DNA of 64,000 bases from DASXAI01 sp963728985 (GTDB lineage: Bacteria > Actinomycetota > Acidimicrobiia > Acidimicrobiales > Ilumatobacteraceae), in the NCBI GenBank assembly GCA_963728985.1, contig CAVSME010000005.1, positions 1 through 64,000 on the forward strand, read 5' to 3'. The notes below the pieces were generated by a model that worked only from the letters and a program-made list of their open reading frames with translations, made no database searches and was not told the DNA's origin. The position numbers and the translations under genes were made by a program. Each line of letters opens with the position of its first letter. The stretch's first letter is position 1. Of the stretch, positions 16,558-24,677 are shown piece by piece.

Positions 16558-16574
16558 ACCATACGGGATGGTAC
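16558..16574. promoter_or_regulatory. Operator-like element, inverted repeat ACCAT-n5-ATGGT
   Basis: ACCAT (16558-16562) and ATGGT (16568-16572) are perfect inverted arms. On the minus strand the element reads GTACC-n5-GTATGGT, and its TATGGT is a fitting -10 box for the AttH-like gene; on the plus strand TACGGT follows for the LDI gene. The same GTACC-n5-GTATGGT occurs at 19388-19404 beside the TetR gene, so that TetR protein may control both promoters. Confidence 0.55.
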
Positions 16575-16618
16575 GGTCGCCGGGGCGTGGGGGCCGCAGG
16601 TGCGAGCGAGGGAGAGCG

Positions 16619-18602
16619 GTGACGGCTACGACGGCGCCAGTACGGGAGCGGCGGGTGGCCCCCAACGGCATCCTGCTGCTGCCGGAACGCCCGGCCCGCT
16701 TCGGCCCCGTGAGCCGGCGGCTGATCCTGCGCCTCGTCCTCGTGCTCGCCGCCCTCGTCGTCGTCGGGACGCTCCTGGTCGTGTTGTCGACCGCACCGAC
16801 GTGGCGGGCTCTCGGGTTGTCGATGGTCTTTCCTGGCGGCGGTCTGCTGTACATCGCCTCGCCGCTGCTGTTCCTCGTGGCGATCGGCCGCGCTCGTGTT
16901 GGCCGTCGTGCTCTGGTGGGGGATCAGCGCGCACTGGGCCATACCGCTGGTCTGGCTCGCCTCGGCGGTGGTGGCCACCGCGCTGGCCGATGGCCCGCGG
17001 CTCCTCGTCGACCGCGGCACGACGTGGCCGGCGACCATTCCCATCGTCTACGCCTTGGCCGCCGGCGCCGTCGCCATCGCGGTTGTCCGCTTGGAGCGCA
17101 AGTACCACCGCAAGCGGGCCAAGGTGCCGGAGCTGAACGTCTACCTCTCCGAGGCCCAACTGCCGGCTCGGGCGAAGACGTTCGAGGAGCCGACGGCGTT
17201 CGATGCCGAGCTGCTGGCGTGGGTGTACGACATGGCTCTCCAGCCGCTGGACGAGTTCAAGGGTTTCGACTGGGGCGAGCAAATCCATGGCCCCACCTGC
17301 GCCCGCTACCAACTGAACATGCTCGGCTACGGGCTCGCGCTCTACGCCGCCAACTACCTGCCGAACGCACCGCAACCCGTGGAGGAGGCCCTGGCGAGGC
17401 TCATCCTGAAGGCGACCGACCTGCGGGTGTGGAAGTACTGGCGGACGCTGAACCTCATCGGCAACCTCGACCCCAATCCCGATCCGATCATCAGGGACAA
17501 CATCATGCTGTCGGCGTACCTGGCCGACCAGATCAACCTGTACGAGGCGGCGACGGGCTCGTCGCGCTTCGACGAGCCCGGCTCGCTCACGTTCGTGTGG
17601 AAGGACGGCCGGACCTTCGCCTACGACCATCACACGATCGTCGAAGCCGTACGCCGCAACTTCGAGGCGAACGCCCTGGGCTTCTTCCCGTGCGAGCCGG
17701 GCTGGGTGTTCACCGCCTGCAACACGATGGGGGCCCAGGCCTTGAAGGGCCACGACACGTTGCATCAGACGGCGCATTGGCCGGCGGTCGAGACGAAGTG
17801 GCGCCATGCCGTCGAGGACGAGATGCTCACGCCCGACGGGAACCTTCCCCACATCCGGTCCAAGCTCGTCGGGCTGTCGTTCGACACGGGCGAGGTACCC
17901 GGTGGCGAGTACTTCCTGACGGGCACGAACGGCTTCGCCGACGTCGCCCCCGACCTCGCGGCGCGAGGGGGGCTCCTGGCGCTCCGGGGCGTCGCCGACA
18001 AGATGGCGGCGCTGCGCGGCCAGATCGTCGACGGCGAGCTGGACATCGAGGTCGAGCCGGCACCCGAACGCAACACGCTGATCACCACCGCCGTTCCGCA
18101 GTGGACGCGCATGCTCGGCGCCGCTCGCGGCGTCGGCGAGCCCGAGGTGGCCCGAGCGGCGCTGCGGCGGATGGAGGCGACCTGCGGCACGGGCCAGCGC
18201 TGGCCCGAGCGCCCACTGCACGCCGGGGTGCAGACGATCGGCATCCATCTGCTGACCCGCTGGGGTACGCCGCTTGGATCGGCCGCGCTCGCCCTGCGCG
18301 GCTACGTCCCGCCGGACGGGCCGATCCTGGTCGATGCCCCTTGGGACGACGTGCTCGTCACCAAGGCCCGATCGGACGACGGCGTCACCCTCGGCTTGGC
18401 GTTGCAACCGCGCCGCACAGGCGAGGTGAACGTCACGCTCGGCTTCGGCGCCCTGGTCCCGCAGCGGCGCTACCGCCTCGTGCTGGGGAACGCGATGCAC
18501 GCGATCGTGGCGGGCGCCGATGGCCGCGCCGCGGTCGCGGTGACGGTCGCTGGACCCGTCGAGGCGTCGCTTCGACCCGACGAGGATGCCACGCCGCCGT
18601 GA
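16619..18602 (+). CDS. Linalool dehydratase/isomerase family membrane protein, frameshifted
   Basis: The N-terminal region (VTATTAPVRERRVAP, then several transmembrane helices) is read from GTG 16619, which has a GAGGGAGAG ribosome-binding site. Near 16890 the frame shifts by +1 into VLAVVLWWGISAHWAIPLVW and continues to 18602. After the membrane part comes an alpha/alpha-barrel domain like linalool dehydratase-isomerase (LDI), which interconverts tertiary and primary monoterpene alcohols and myrcene. The key cysteines are present as PCEPGWVFTAC, nine residues apart as in LDI Cys171/Cys180, with LDEFKGFDW and HGPTCARYQLNMLGYG upstream. LDI itself is periplasmic; this one is membrane-anchored. 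Substrate unproven. Confidence 0.8.
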
Positions 18603-18718
18603 TCCTCAACATCGACAAGTCGTGGACGTGGCTCGTGGCGCTTCGCGCCAAGTTGACGCGCCGCCCGCAAGTGACCAGGGACCGGCCGCCCGTGCCCGTG
18701 AAGCAGGCCCGCCACTAG
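18599..18718 (+). CDS. Small basic protein translationally coupled to the LDI-like gene, 39 aa
   Basis: Starts with GTG overlapping the LDI stop as GTGA, so translation coupling is likely. The product begins MILNIDKSWTWLVALRAKL and ends in a basic, Pro-containing tail (RDRPPVPVKQARH). No membrane helix is clear. Function unknown. It ends 7 nt before the convergent TetR gene. A non-coding 3' extension is the alternative. Confidence 0.45.
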   Translation: MILNIDKSWTWLVALRAKLTRRPQVTRDRPPVPVKQARH

Positions 18719-18725
18719 TGGACCA

Positions 18726-19346
18726 CTAGCCCAGGTTGGCGCGGCGTCCCGTCGGTCCGAGGCGGGGCCGCCCGGCCTTCGCCGTGCGGGCCTCGTCGAT
18801 CGCCTCGAGGATCCACCGCCGGTGCTCCTTCAGCATGGCGTGCACCTTGCGGCGGTCGGTCATCCGGTTCATGGCTTGCGCGCCGGCGACGATGGCGAGG
18901 GCGATGTCGGCGTGCACGCGAGCGTCGTCGGGGGGGATTCCCTGGCTGACGAAGAAGTCCGCGAGGTAGCGCGCTCGCGTCGCGTCGACGCGCTGCATCA
19001 CCGCGGCGGCGACCGGGTCCGTCCGGCTCCACGCCCGGATCGCGCTCTCCGCCTCGTGGTCACGCTCGACGCCCCGTTGCACGAGCGCGTCGAGCCGCGC
19101 CGCGGGGTCGGTGATCGTGTCCACCGCTTCGATGCGGCGGTGGGCGTACTCCTCCTCGTAGTGCGCCAGCAGGCCGGCATGGAAGGCGGAGCCGCTGTCG
19201 AAGTGGTGGTAGAAGGAGCCCTTCGTCACGTCGAGGCGGCTGCACACGTTGGCGATGGTGACGGTGGTGATGCCGCCCTCGGCGAGGAGCTGCATGCCGG
19301 CCCTGATGAAGTCGTCCTTGCCGAGGCGATGTGGATGCTGGTTCAC
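18726..19346 (-). CDS. TetR/AcrR-family transcriptional regulator
   Basis: 206-aa regulator with an N-terminal helix-turn-helix, TTVTIANVCSRLDVTKGSFYHHF (residues 27-49), and a C-terminal ligand domain with DALVQRGVERDHEAESAIRAW. TetR proteins repress divergent or nearby genes and release DNA on binding a small molecule. It is divergent from the APH-kinase operon; an element GTACC-n5-GTATGGT overlaps the -10 of that operon and recurs at the AttH/LDI promoter. It is therefore the best candidate regulator for the whole 15.4-24.1 kb block. Confidence 0.88.
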   Translation of the reverse strand: MNQHPHRLGKDDFIRAGMQLLAEGGITTVTIANVCSRLDVTKGSFYHHFDSGSAFHAGLLAHYEEEYAHRRIEAVDTITDPAARLDALVQRGVERDHEAESAIRAWSRTDPVAAAVMQRVDATRARYLADFFVSQGIPPDDARVHADIALAIVAGAQAMNRMTDRRKVHAMLKEHRRWILEAIDEARTAKAGRPRLGPTGRRANLG

Positions 19347-19387
19347 GTGCCGATCACCGTGCGGTCCCCCGTTGTTCGCGGCTCAGC

Positions 19388-19404
19388 GTACCTGATGGTA
19401 TGGT
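19388..19404. promoter_or_regulatory. Operator-like element overlapping the -10 of the APH-kinase operon
   Basis: GTACC-TGATG-GTATGGT. TATGGT (19399-19404) works as a -10 box for the plus-strand operon, and TACC-TGAT-GGTA forms an inverted repeat across it. It lies 42 nt upstream of the TetR start and matches the element at 16558-16574 in its outer halves and spacing. Confidence 0.55.
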
Positions 19405-19431
19405 CGTGACGCCTGACGAAACGGGGGGACC

Positions 19432-19479
19432 GTGACGGAGGAGCCACTCCGCGCGCAGGGCCGAGAGGTCCTCGGATGA
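19432..19479 (+). other. Possible 15-codon leader ORF coupled to the kinase gene
   Basis: GTG 19432 has the strong ribosome-binding site GGGGGG just upstream and encodes MTEEPLRAQGREVLG followed by TGA, which overlaps the kinase start as ATGA (19476-19479). The kinase ATG itself has only a weak site, so translational coupling is plausible. Alternatively this is the true N-terminus of the kinase, displaced by one more frameshift. Confidence 0.4.
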
Positions 19480-21062
19480 TCACGAAGCCGTCGCTGAGCG
19501 AGTTGCTCGACGGCATCGCCAAGACGACCGAGCGGGTGCTGATGCCGGCGCTCGAGGGGTCGACCGTCGTCGAGCGCCTCACGTCGATCTTGATGGTCCT
19601 CGACCGGATCGAGGCCGAGTGGCCCCTCGCCGCTCGTCACCTCCTGGAGGACAACCTCGACATCGAGCTGACCTTGCGCCAGATCGAGCGGGCGGTGGCG
19701 TCCCACCGGCCCGTCGAGCTCCTTCCGCCCGGTTTCGTGCCGGCCGACGGTGACCACCAGCGCCAGCTCACGATCCATGAACTGGCCGAGCGCAACTGCC
19801 GGTTGAAGTCGGCGCTGGTCTCGGCGATGGACGCCCTTGATCTCCCGGCCCGACCCGATGACGCCGCCGAGCTGCGCCAGGCCGACCACGAAGTCCGCCT
19901 CCTCCTGACCCGGATGCTGCATCGTGAGGGCGACGCGATGCCCCCGACGCCGACGAGGACCAACCCGTTGAGCCGCGGCGCCGCCGAGCTCGACGCCGAC
20001 GAGACGCGTCGATTCACGACGGCGCTGCACGGCTTCCTCGTCACCCAGATGCCGGAGGCGGGCGACATCCGCGTCACGGACTTCGCACCGATGGCCGGCG
20101 GTGCGTCGCGAGAGGCCTTCCTCTTCGAGGTCGACTGGCGAGAGGGGACCGATACCCGCCACGAGAAGTGCGTGATGCTCCGCCAGCCCGTCTCCAGCGT
20201 GCTCGAGAGCGACGAGTCCGAGACGAAGATGACCGGCTCCCGCCGGGTACCACAGGCAGAGTTCAACATGATCCGGCTCATGGAGCAGCAAGGCATCCCG
20301 GTGCCCCACATGCTCTGGGTCGATCCTGACGGTGCATGGCTGGAGCGGCCGTTCTCCGTCGCCCGGTGGATCGACGGCGAGGCCGATCTGACCAAGTTGG
20401 CCGACGCGGCGAACGTCGACACGATCCTCGCGCAGTACGTCGACATCCTGGGCCGGGTGCACAACCTCGACCCGCAGTGCGTCGGCGTCGATTTCCTCGG
20501 CAACCCGAGCACCGCAACAGCGGCGCTGGAGCAGGTGGAGCTCTTCGCCCAGGGATTCGACCGGCAGCGACTCGAGGAGTTCCCGGCCATCTCGTACATG
20601 ATCCGCTGGCTGCGCAAGAACCAGCCCGTCGCCCATCGCGTCAGCGTCATCCACGGCGACTTCAGGTTGGGAAACTTCATGTGGGACGACGCCGGGATCG
20701 TGGCCATGCTCGATTGGGAGCAGTGTCACGTCGGTGACCCGCTGGAAGAGATCGCCTTCATGTACTGGCCGCTGTGGTCGCTCACGTCGCTCGTTCCCAT
20801 CCGCGAGTTCGTGCAGCGGTACCAGCAGGCCAGTCGCATACCGGTGGACGACGCCACCCTCGCCTACTACCGGGTCTTCATCGAGCTCAAGATGTCCGTG
20901 GTGATCCTCACCGGGGTGAAGTCGTTCTACGCCACCGAGGAGCGCCAGTTGCTGTACGGAGCCACGCTGGGCTTCGGGATGCTGCGCGATTGCCAGCTCC
21001 GGGTCCTCGACGAGCTCGTTGCGGGCGGCCCGACGGTCGAGTTCGGGGATGACCGCCGATGA
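19476..21062 (+). CDS. APH-family phosphotransferase with N-terminal helical domain
   Basis: 528-aa protein. Residues 1-140 form a helical region (SELLDGIAKTTERVLMPALEG...) that resembles DUF6285-type proteins usually encoded beside APH kinases. Residues 190-500 are an aminoglycoside-phosphotransferase-fold kinase: catalytic loop HGDFRLGN (His about 393, Asp 395) and metal site MLDWEQCHVGDP. This subgroup resembles the APH domain of ACAD10/ACAD11 and LvaA, which phosphorylate 4-hydroxyacyl-CoA; antibiotic resistance is less likely. First long gene of an operon with the LDI-like membrane protein (14-nt overlap), HAD phosphatase and LLM gene. Confidence 0.82.
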   Translation: MITKPSLSELLDGIAKTTERVLMPALEGSTVVERLTSILMVLDRIEAEWPLAARHLLEDNLDIELTLRQIERAVASHRPVELLPPGFVPADGDHQRQLTIHELAERNCRLKSALVSAMDALDLPARPDDAAELRQADHEVRLLLTRMLHREGDAMPPTPTRTNPLSRGAAELDADETRRFTTALHGFLVTQMPEAGDIRVTDFAPMAGGASREAFLFEVDWREGTDTRHEKCVMLRQPVSSVLESDESETKMTGSRRVPQAEFNMIRLMEQQGIPVPHMLWVDPDGAWLERPFSVARWIDGEADLTKLADAANVDTILAQYVDILGRVHNLDPQCVGVDFLGNPSTATAALEQVELFAQGFDRQRLEEFPAISYMIRWLRKNQPVAHRVSVIHGDFRLGNFMWDDAGIVAMLDWEQCHVGDPLEEIAFMYWPLWSLTSLVPIREFVQRYQQASRIPVDDATLAYYRVFIELKMSVVILTGVKSFYATEERQLLYGATLGFGMLRDCQLRVLDELVAGGPTVEFGDDRR

Positions 21063-22314
21063 CATGGTGATGGCGCGCCTGCCGGCATCGGTGTGGGCGC
21101 GGCGGTGGATCGTGCTCGGCATCGGTCTCGCGCTCTCGATCGGGCTACCCCTGGCGTTCGGGCATCGCGGGACGCACATGGCCCTCAACCTGGTGCTGCC
21201 GGGGGCCGGCCTGCTGGGGGTCGACACGTTCGGCGCTGTCTTGTTCATCGCCGTCACGGTGGTGGCGCTGGCGGCGTGGCTGCGTTGGGGTCTCGACTGG
21301 GTCCTCGTGGCCGTGATCGTCGCCGCCGTCCTCGTCACCGCCGCGGCAGTGCCCCCGGATGTCAGCGCGCTCGGGCCGGTGGTCCTGCACCCGCCGGTGC
21401 AGCGCGCTGCCCACGAGTTCCCACTCGTGCTCGTGATCGTGGGCGTCCTGTCGCGACTCGAGCGCGCCTTCCGGCGCCTGCCTCCCGTGGCCGCCGCCCG
21501 GCGACGGCGGGCGGCCAGGAGCGACGGGCTGCCCACGCTGGCCGCCCTACCGGTCGTCGACCGGTGCCGCGCGGCGAGCATCGCCGCGCTGGCCGGCGTC
21601 AGCGACGAGTCCATCGCGGCAGCGGTCGGTCGTCCCGATGTCGCCCGTCGCGCTCGTCGTGTCGGTGTTGCCGCCCGCGCCCGCTTCGATGGTGACCCGC
21701 TGCGGGTCGATCACGCCCACGCCCGCGCTGCTCTCCTGCTGACTGGGCAGCTCGACCGCGCGGCCCTCCGGCGCCTCGTGGCCGATGCCGAGTCGTCGCC
21801 GGCCGGCGTTCCGTGCAGCGAGCCGGGGTGGGTCCGCCCACTCGACGCGTGTCTTGCCGCGGCAGCGCTGCATCGCAGTGGCGGTGCCGACGCCGTCCGA
21901 CGCCTGCGGGTGCTCTTGGCCGACCGATTGCCGCTGCGGCGCGGCCACCGGCCGGCCTGGTGGTGGACGGTGCTTGGCGTGGCCGGTGGTCGGTGCCCGG
22001 CGTGGGAGCAGGCCAGCGCTACCGCCGTTGCTCGTGCCATCGGCGCCGTCGGGGACGCTGACTGGGCGGCCCTTCGGACCCGCGCCCTCGGCGCCGCCGC
22101 CCGCGGGACCAAGGATCCCCACGACGAACGGCTGATCGCGGCGGCGCGAGTCTGGCTGACGCAGGTGGACGACGCCCCGGCGGCGGCGATCATCGCCCGG
22201 CCCACCGTCCGCCATGATCCGCTCGCCGTCGCGCTGGACCGGCTGGCCGAGCGTCTGCGCTCTGACCGCCGGGCCCTTCGGCGGCCGGCCACGGCGGCCA
22301 CGATCGTCGCATGA
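21049..22314 (+). CDS. Membrane protein with divergent LDI-like architecture
   Basis: About 421-aa protein. Residues 10-110 contain four transmembrane helices laid out like the N-terminus of the LDI-family protein at 16619: a short LPGAGLLG turn matches FPGGGLLY there. The soluble remainder contains PCSEPGWV, matching PCEPGWV around the first LDI cysteine, but the second Cys is 12 rather than 9 residues away and the LDEF/HGPTC segments are missing. It is probably a distant or degenerate paralogue; catalysis is doubtful. Start is ATG 21049 (MTADDMVMARLP) or 21064. Overlaps both neighbours, so it is co-expressed with them. Confidence 0.6.
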   Translation: MTADDMVMARLPASVWARRWIVLGIGLALSIGLPLAFGHRGTHMALNLVLPGAGLLGVDTFGAVLFIAVTVVALAAWLRWGLDWVLVAVIVAAVLVTAAAVPPDVSALGPVVLHPPVQRAAHEFPLVLVIVGVLSRLERAFRRLPPVAAARRRRAARSDGLPTLAALPVVDRCRAASIAALAGVSDESIAAAVGRPDVARRARRVGVAARARFDGDPLRVDHAHARAALLLTGQLDRAALRRLVADAESSPAGVPCSEPGWVRPLDACLAAAALHRSGGADAVRRLRVLLADRLPLRRGHRPAWWWTVLGVAGGRCPAWEQASATAVARAIGAVGDADWAALRTRALGAAARGTKDPHDERLIAAARVWLTQVDDAPAAAIIARPTVRHDPLAVALDRLAERLRSDRRALRRPATAATIVA

Positions 22315-23114
22315 ACTACCGCGCCCTCGCTCTCGACCTCGACGGCACGTTGCTGGGATCCGACGACGCCGTGAGCGCCCGCAACCGGGCCGCCGTCCAG
22401 GCGGCGGCTGCGGCCGGCTGGCACGTCATCCTCGCCACGGCGCGCTGGTACCAACTGGCCGAGCGGACGGCGCGTGACCTCGGCCTCGTCGATCCGGTGA
22501 TCGCCTGCTCCGGTGCCGAGGTGCGGCGGCTGCGCGACGGCGCTGACCTGTTCGACGTGCGGATGCCCGCGCCATTCACCAGCGCGCTGTATGCGCTGTG
22601 CGACGCGGAGGACGGGTTGGCGTTCGTCTACCAGGATCGCGACGTCGTGTTGCGCACTGACCTGTCAGCGACGCTCGCCGCGCTGCCCGAGGTGCGGCGG
22701 GTCGAGTCCCTGACCGACCACGCCATCGCAACGCCCCGATGCGTGCTGCTGTTCGGCGACCGGCTGAACGCGCTCGTCCTGGAGAGGCTCTGGCCGGTGT
22801 GGCAGGACGAGGTCCGCTTCCTCACGTCCATGAGCGGGCAGGGACACTCGATCTTGACCATCACCAGCGCCGAAGCGGACAAAGGGCGCGCCCTCCGGGT
22901 GGCGTGCGCCGATCTCGGGCTGCCGGCCACCGAGGTGATCGCCATGGGCGACTCCGAGACCGACATCGAGATGTTCAGGGTGGCGGGAGCGAGTGTCGCG
23001 ATGGGACAGGCGGCTGACACCGTGCAGCAGGCGGCCACGTGGGTGACGACCGCCCACGACGACGACGGCGTGGGCCGAGCGATCGAGCAGATCCTCGACG
23101 GCCGTGCCGTGTAG
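22311..23114 (+). CDS. HAD-superfamily (Cof-type, IIB) phosphatase
   Basis: 267-aa hydrolase with motif I DLDGTLL (Asp9/Asp11), motif II region ATARWYQ, Lys in SAEADKGRAL and motif IV MGDSETDIEMF, followed by the typical VAMGQAADTVQQAATWV tail. Cof-type HADs dephosphorylate sugar phosphates, phosphorylated cofactors or other small phosphates in the cytoplasm. Its ATG overlaps the preceding stop (ATGA), so it is in the operon of the APH kinase. A kinase plus a phosphatase in one operon suggests a phosphorylated intermediate. Confidence 0.88.
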   Translation: MNYRALALDLDGTLLGSDDAVSARNRAAVQAAAAAGWHVILATARWYQLAERTARDLGLVDPVIACSGAEVRRLRDGADLFDVRMPAPFTSALYALCDAEDGLAFVYQDRDVVLRTDLSATLAALPEVRRVESLTDHAIATPRCVLLFGDRLNALVLERLWPVWQDEVRFLTSMSGQGHSILTITSAEADKGRALRVACADLGLPATEVIAMGDSETDIEMFRVAGASVAMGQAADTVQQAATWVTTAHDDDGVGRAIEQILDGRAV

Positions 23115-23132
23115 GTTCCGCCGCAAGGAGGC

Positions 23133-24077
23133 ATGTCGATGGAATTCGGGGTGACAGTCGGGAACTTCGGCACGTTCGGAGAGGATCCGGGCGTCGACGG
23201 TTGCATCGCCGTCGCCGAGGCCGCGGAGCGGCTCGGGTTCGACTCGGTCTGGGTGCACGACCACGTGGTGATGCCGTCGGACGTGAGCTCGCGCTACCTG
23301 TACAACGACAGTGGCGCGTCACCGTTCCTGGTCGATCAGTACATCTACGACCCGCTGGTGGTGATGGCGGCGATCGGGGCACGTACGTCGCGCGTGCAGA
23401 TCGGTACGAGCGTGCTGGTGATCCCGTACCGGAACCCGCTGGTGCTGGCCAAGCAACTCTCGACCATCGACTGCATCTCCCACGGCCGCGTCGTGCTCGG
23501 GATCGGCGTGGGCTGGATGCGCGAGGAGTTCGACGCCCTCGGTCTCGATCACCTGTGGGAGGACCGCGGCGCGGTGACCGACGAGTTCATGGCCGCGTGC
23601 ATCGATCTGTGGACGCAGCAGGAACCGAGCAGCTTCGACGGCCGCTGGGTGCATTACGACAAGGTCGGCGCCTACCCGCTGCCGATCCAGCGACCCCACA
23701 TCCCCGTGTGGGTCGGCGGCAAGACGGGACCGGCGCTGCGGCGGGTGGCGCGCTACGGGAACGGCTACCACGGGGTCGGGTCGACGCCGGCTCAGCTGCG
23801 CGACGAGTTGGTGGCGGTGCGGGCGGCGATGGAGGGCGTCGGCCGCGATCCCGACGAGATCGTCGTGTCGATGCTGTGGGGCTTCCTCGATGTCACGGGA
23901 CGCCAGCAGTTGATCGACGTGCTCGGCCAGTTCGCCGACGCCGGCCTGCACCACCTCGTCGGCACGCCGTGGATCGACGGTCCGCCCGCCCGTGACATCT
24001 CGGCGCACGACCTCCTGGCCGCCACCGTCGACAACCTCCAGCGCTTCGCCGAAGAGATCACTCCGGCGCTGCGCTGA
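23133..24077 (+). CDS. LLM-class F420-dependent oxidoreductase
   Basis: 314-aa luciferase-like protein with AERLGFDSVWVHDHVVMP, QIGTSVLVIPYRNPLVLAKQ, GRVVLGIGVGWMREEF and PVWVGGKTGPALRRVARYGNGYH, all landmarks of the actinobacterial TIGR03619-type F420 group. Last gene of the APH/LDI-like/HAD operon (18-nt gap, AAGGAGG ribosome-binding site before ATG 23133). Could oxidise an alcohol or act as an F420-dependent reductase on the same substrate class. Confidence 0.88.
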   Translation: MSMEFGVTVGNFGTFGEDPGVDGCIAVAEAAERLGFDSVWVHDHVVMPSDVSSRYLYNDSGASPFLVDQYIYDPLVVMAAIGARTSRVQIGTSVLVIPYRNPLVLAKQLSTIDCISHGRVVLGIGVGWMREEFDALGLDHLWEDRGAVTDEFMAACIDLWTQQEPSSFDGRWVHYDKVGAYPLPIQRPHIPVWVGGKTGPALRRVARYGNGYHGVGSTPAQLRDELVAVRAAMEGVGRDPDEIVVSMLWGFLDVTGRQQLIDVLGQFADAGLHHLVGTPWIDGPPARDISAHDLLAATVDNLQRFAEEITPALR

Positions 24078-24083
24078 CGGCGC

Positions 24084-24310
24084 TCAGGCCGGACCGGCGG
24101 CGGCGTCGAGCATGCGTCCGGGCCGGTTCCCCGTCGGTTGGCCGTCGAGCTGGGTCGGCTCGCCGGCCACGACCGTGGCGCGGTAGCCGCCGGCGGGGCG
24201 GGTGAAGCGCTTGTACCCGCCCGGCGTGTCGGCCACCAGCTGCTCGGCGTCGTAGTGGAGCTCGTCGAGGCTGAAGATGGCCAGATCGCCGGCCAGGCCG
24301 GGGGCCCAGA
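24084..24310 (-). pseudogene. C-terminal fragment of an amidohydrolase (D-aminoacylase type)
   Basis: Only the last about 75 residues are recognisable (PGLAGDLAIFSLDELHYDAEQ, then a final TGNRPGRML). This is the C-terminal end of N-acyl-D-amino-acid deacylase-like amidohydrolases, which are normally about 500-570 aa. The metal-binding barrel is entirely missing. The coding similarity stops at about 24310, where an Hpt-domain fragment on the other strand begins. Confidence 0.7.
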
Positions 24311-24516
24311 GCGATGTGGTCGAGGCGCAGCGACTGGCCCACAGCATGAAAGGGGCGACCGGCACCGTCGGCGCCGCGCACCTGACCGGGCTCCTGGCCG
24401 ACCTGGAACGGGCCCTCGGCGAGGGCCGAGACGACGTGGGTGCGCTCGTGGTCGCCGTTACCGACGAGCTCGATCGGACCGTGTGCGTATTGCGCCAACT
24501 GTTCGTCGCCGCCTAA
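24311..24516 (+). pseudogene. C-terminal Hpt (histidine phosphotransfer) domain fragment
   Basis: The recognisable part is VEAQRLAHSMKGATGTVGA (phospho-acceptor His in AHSMKG) followed by LLADLERALGEG and a helix to TAA at 24514-24516. Hpt domains usually close hybrid histidine kinases. The upstream kinase and receiver parts are missing, and no promoter or ribosome-binding site is visible, so this is a remnant, lying 5'-truncated against the amidohydrolase fragment. Confidence 0.65.
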
Positions 24517-24585
24517 GTGCGGAATGCAGATCGCCCGCTTGTTCAGGGCACCGTTCTCGGGGTCTCGTCGTATTGAATCCCGGCG

Positions 24586-24599
24586 CATTGCAATGCGTG
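24586..24599. promoter_or_regulatory. 14-bp perfect palindrome upstream of lsr2
   Basis: CGCATTGCAATGCG is a perfect palindrome located 79 nt before the lsr2 ATG, in a 161-nt intergenic region. Candidate operator, perhaps for autoregulation or for a dimeric repressor. The AT-rich centre would also suit Lsr2. Confidence 0.45.
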
Positions 24600-24677
24600 T
24601 CGGACAGGTCCACCGAAAGGCTGGTGCCGTGCGCTACGCTGAACCTGATCTCATCTTCATCGAGCCAGGAGTAAGCG

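Noticed and set aside
19383..21614. 743-codon minus-strand frame opposite the APH kinase
   Set aside because: Antisense shadow; no motif and no start signal, while the plus strand shows HGDFRLGN and other kinase motifs.
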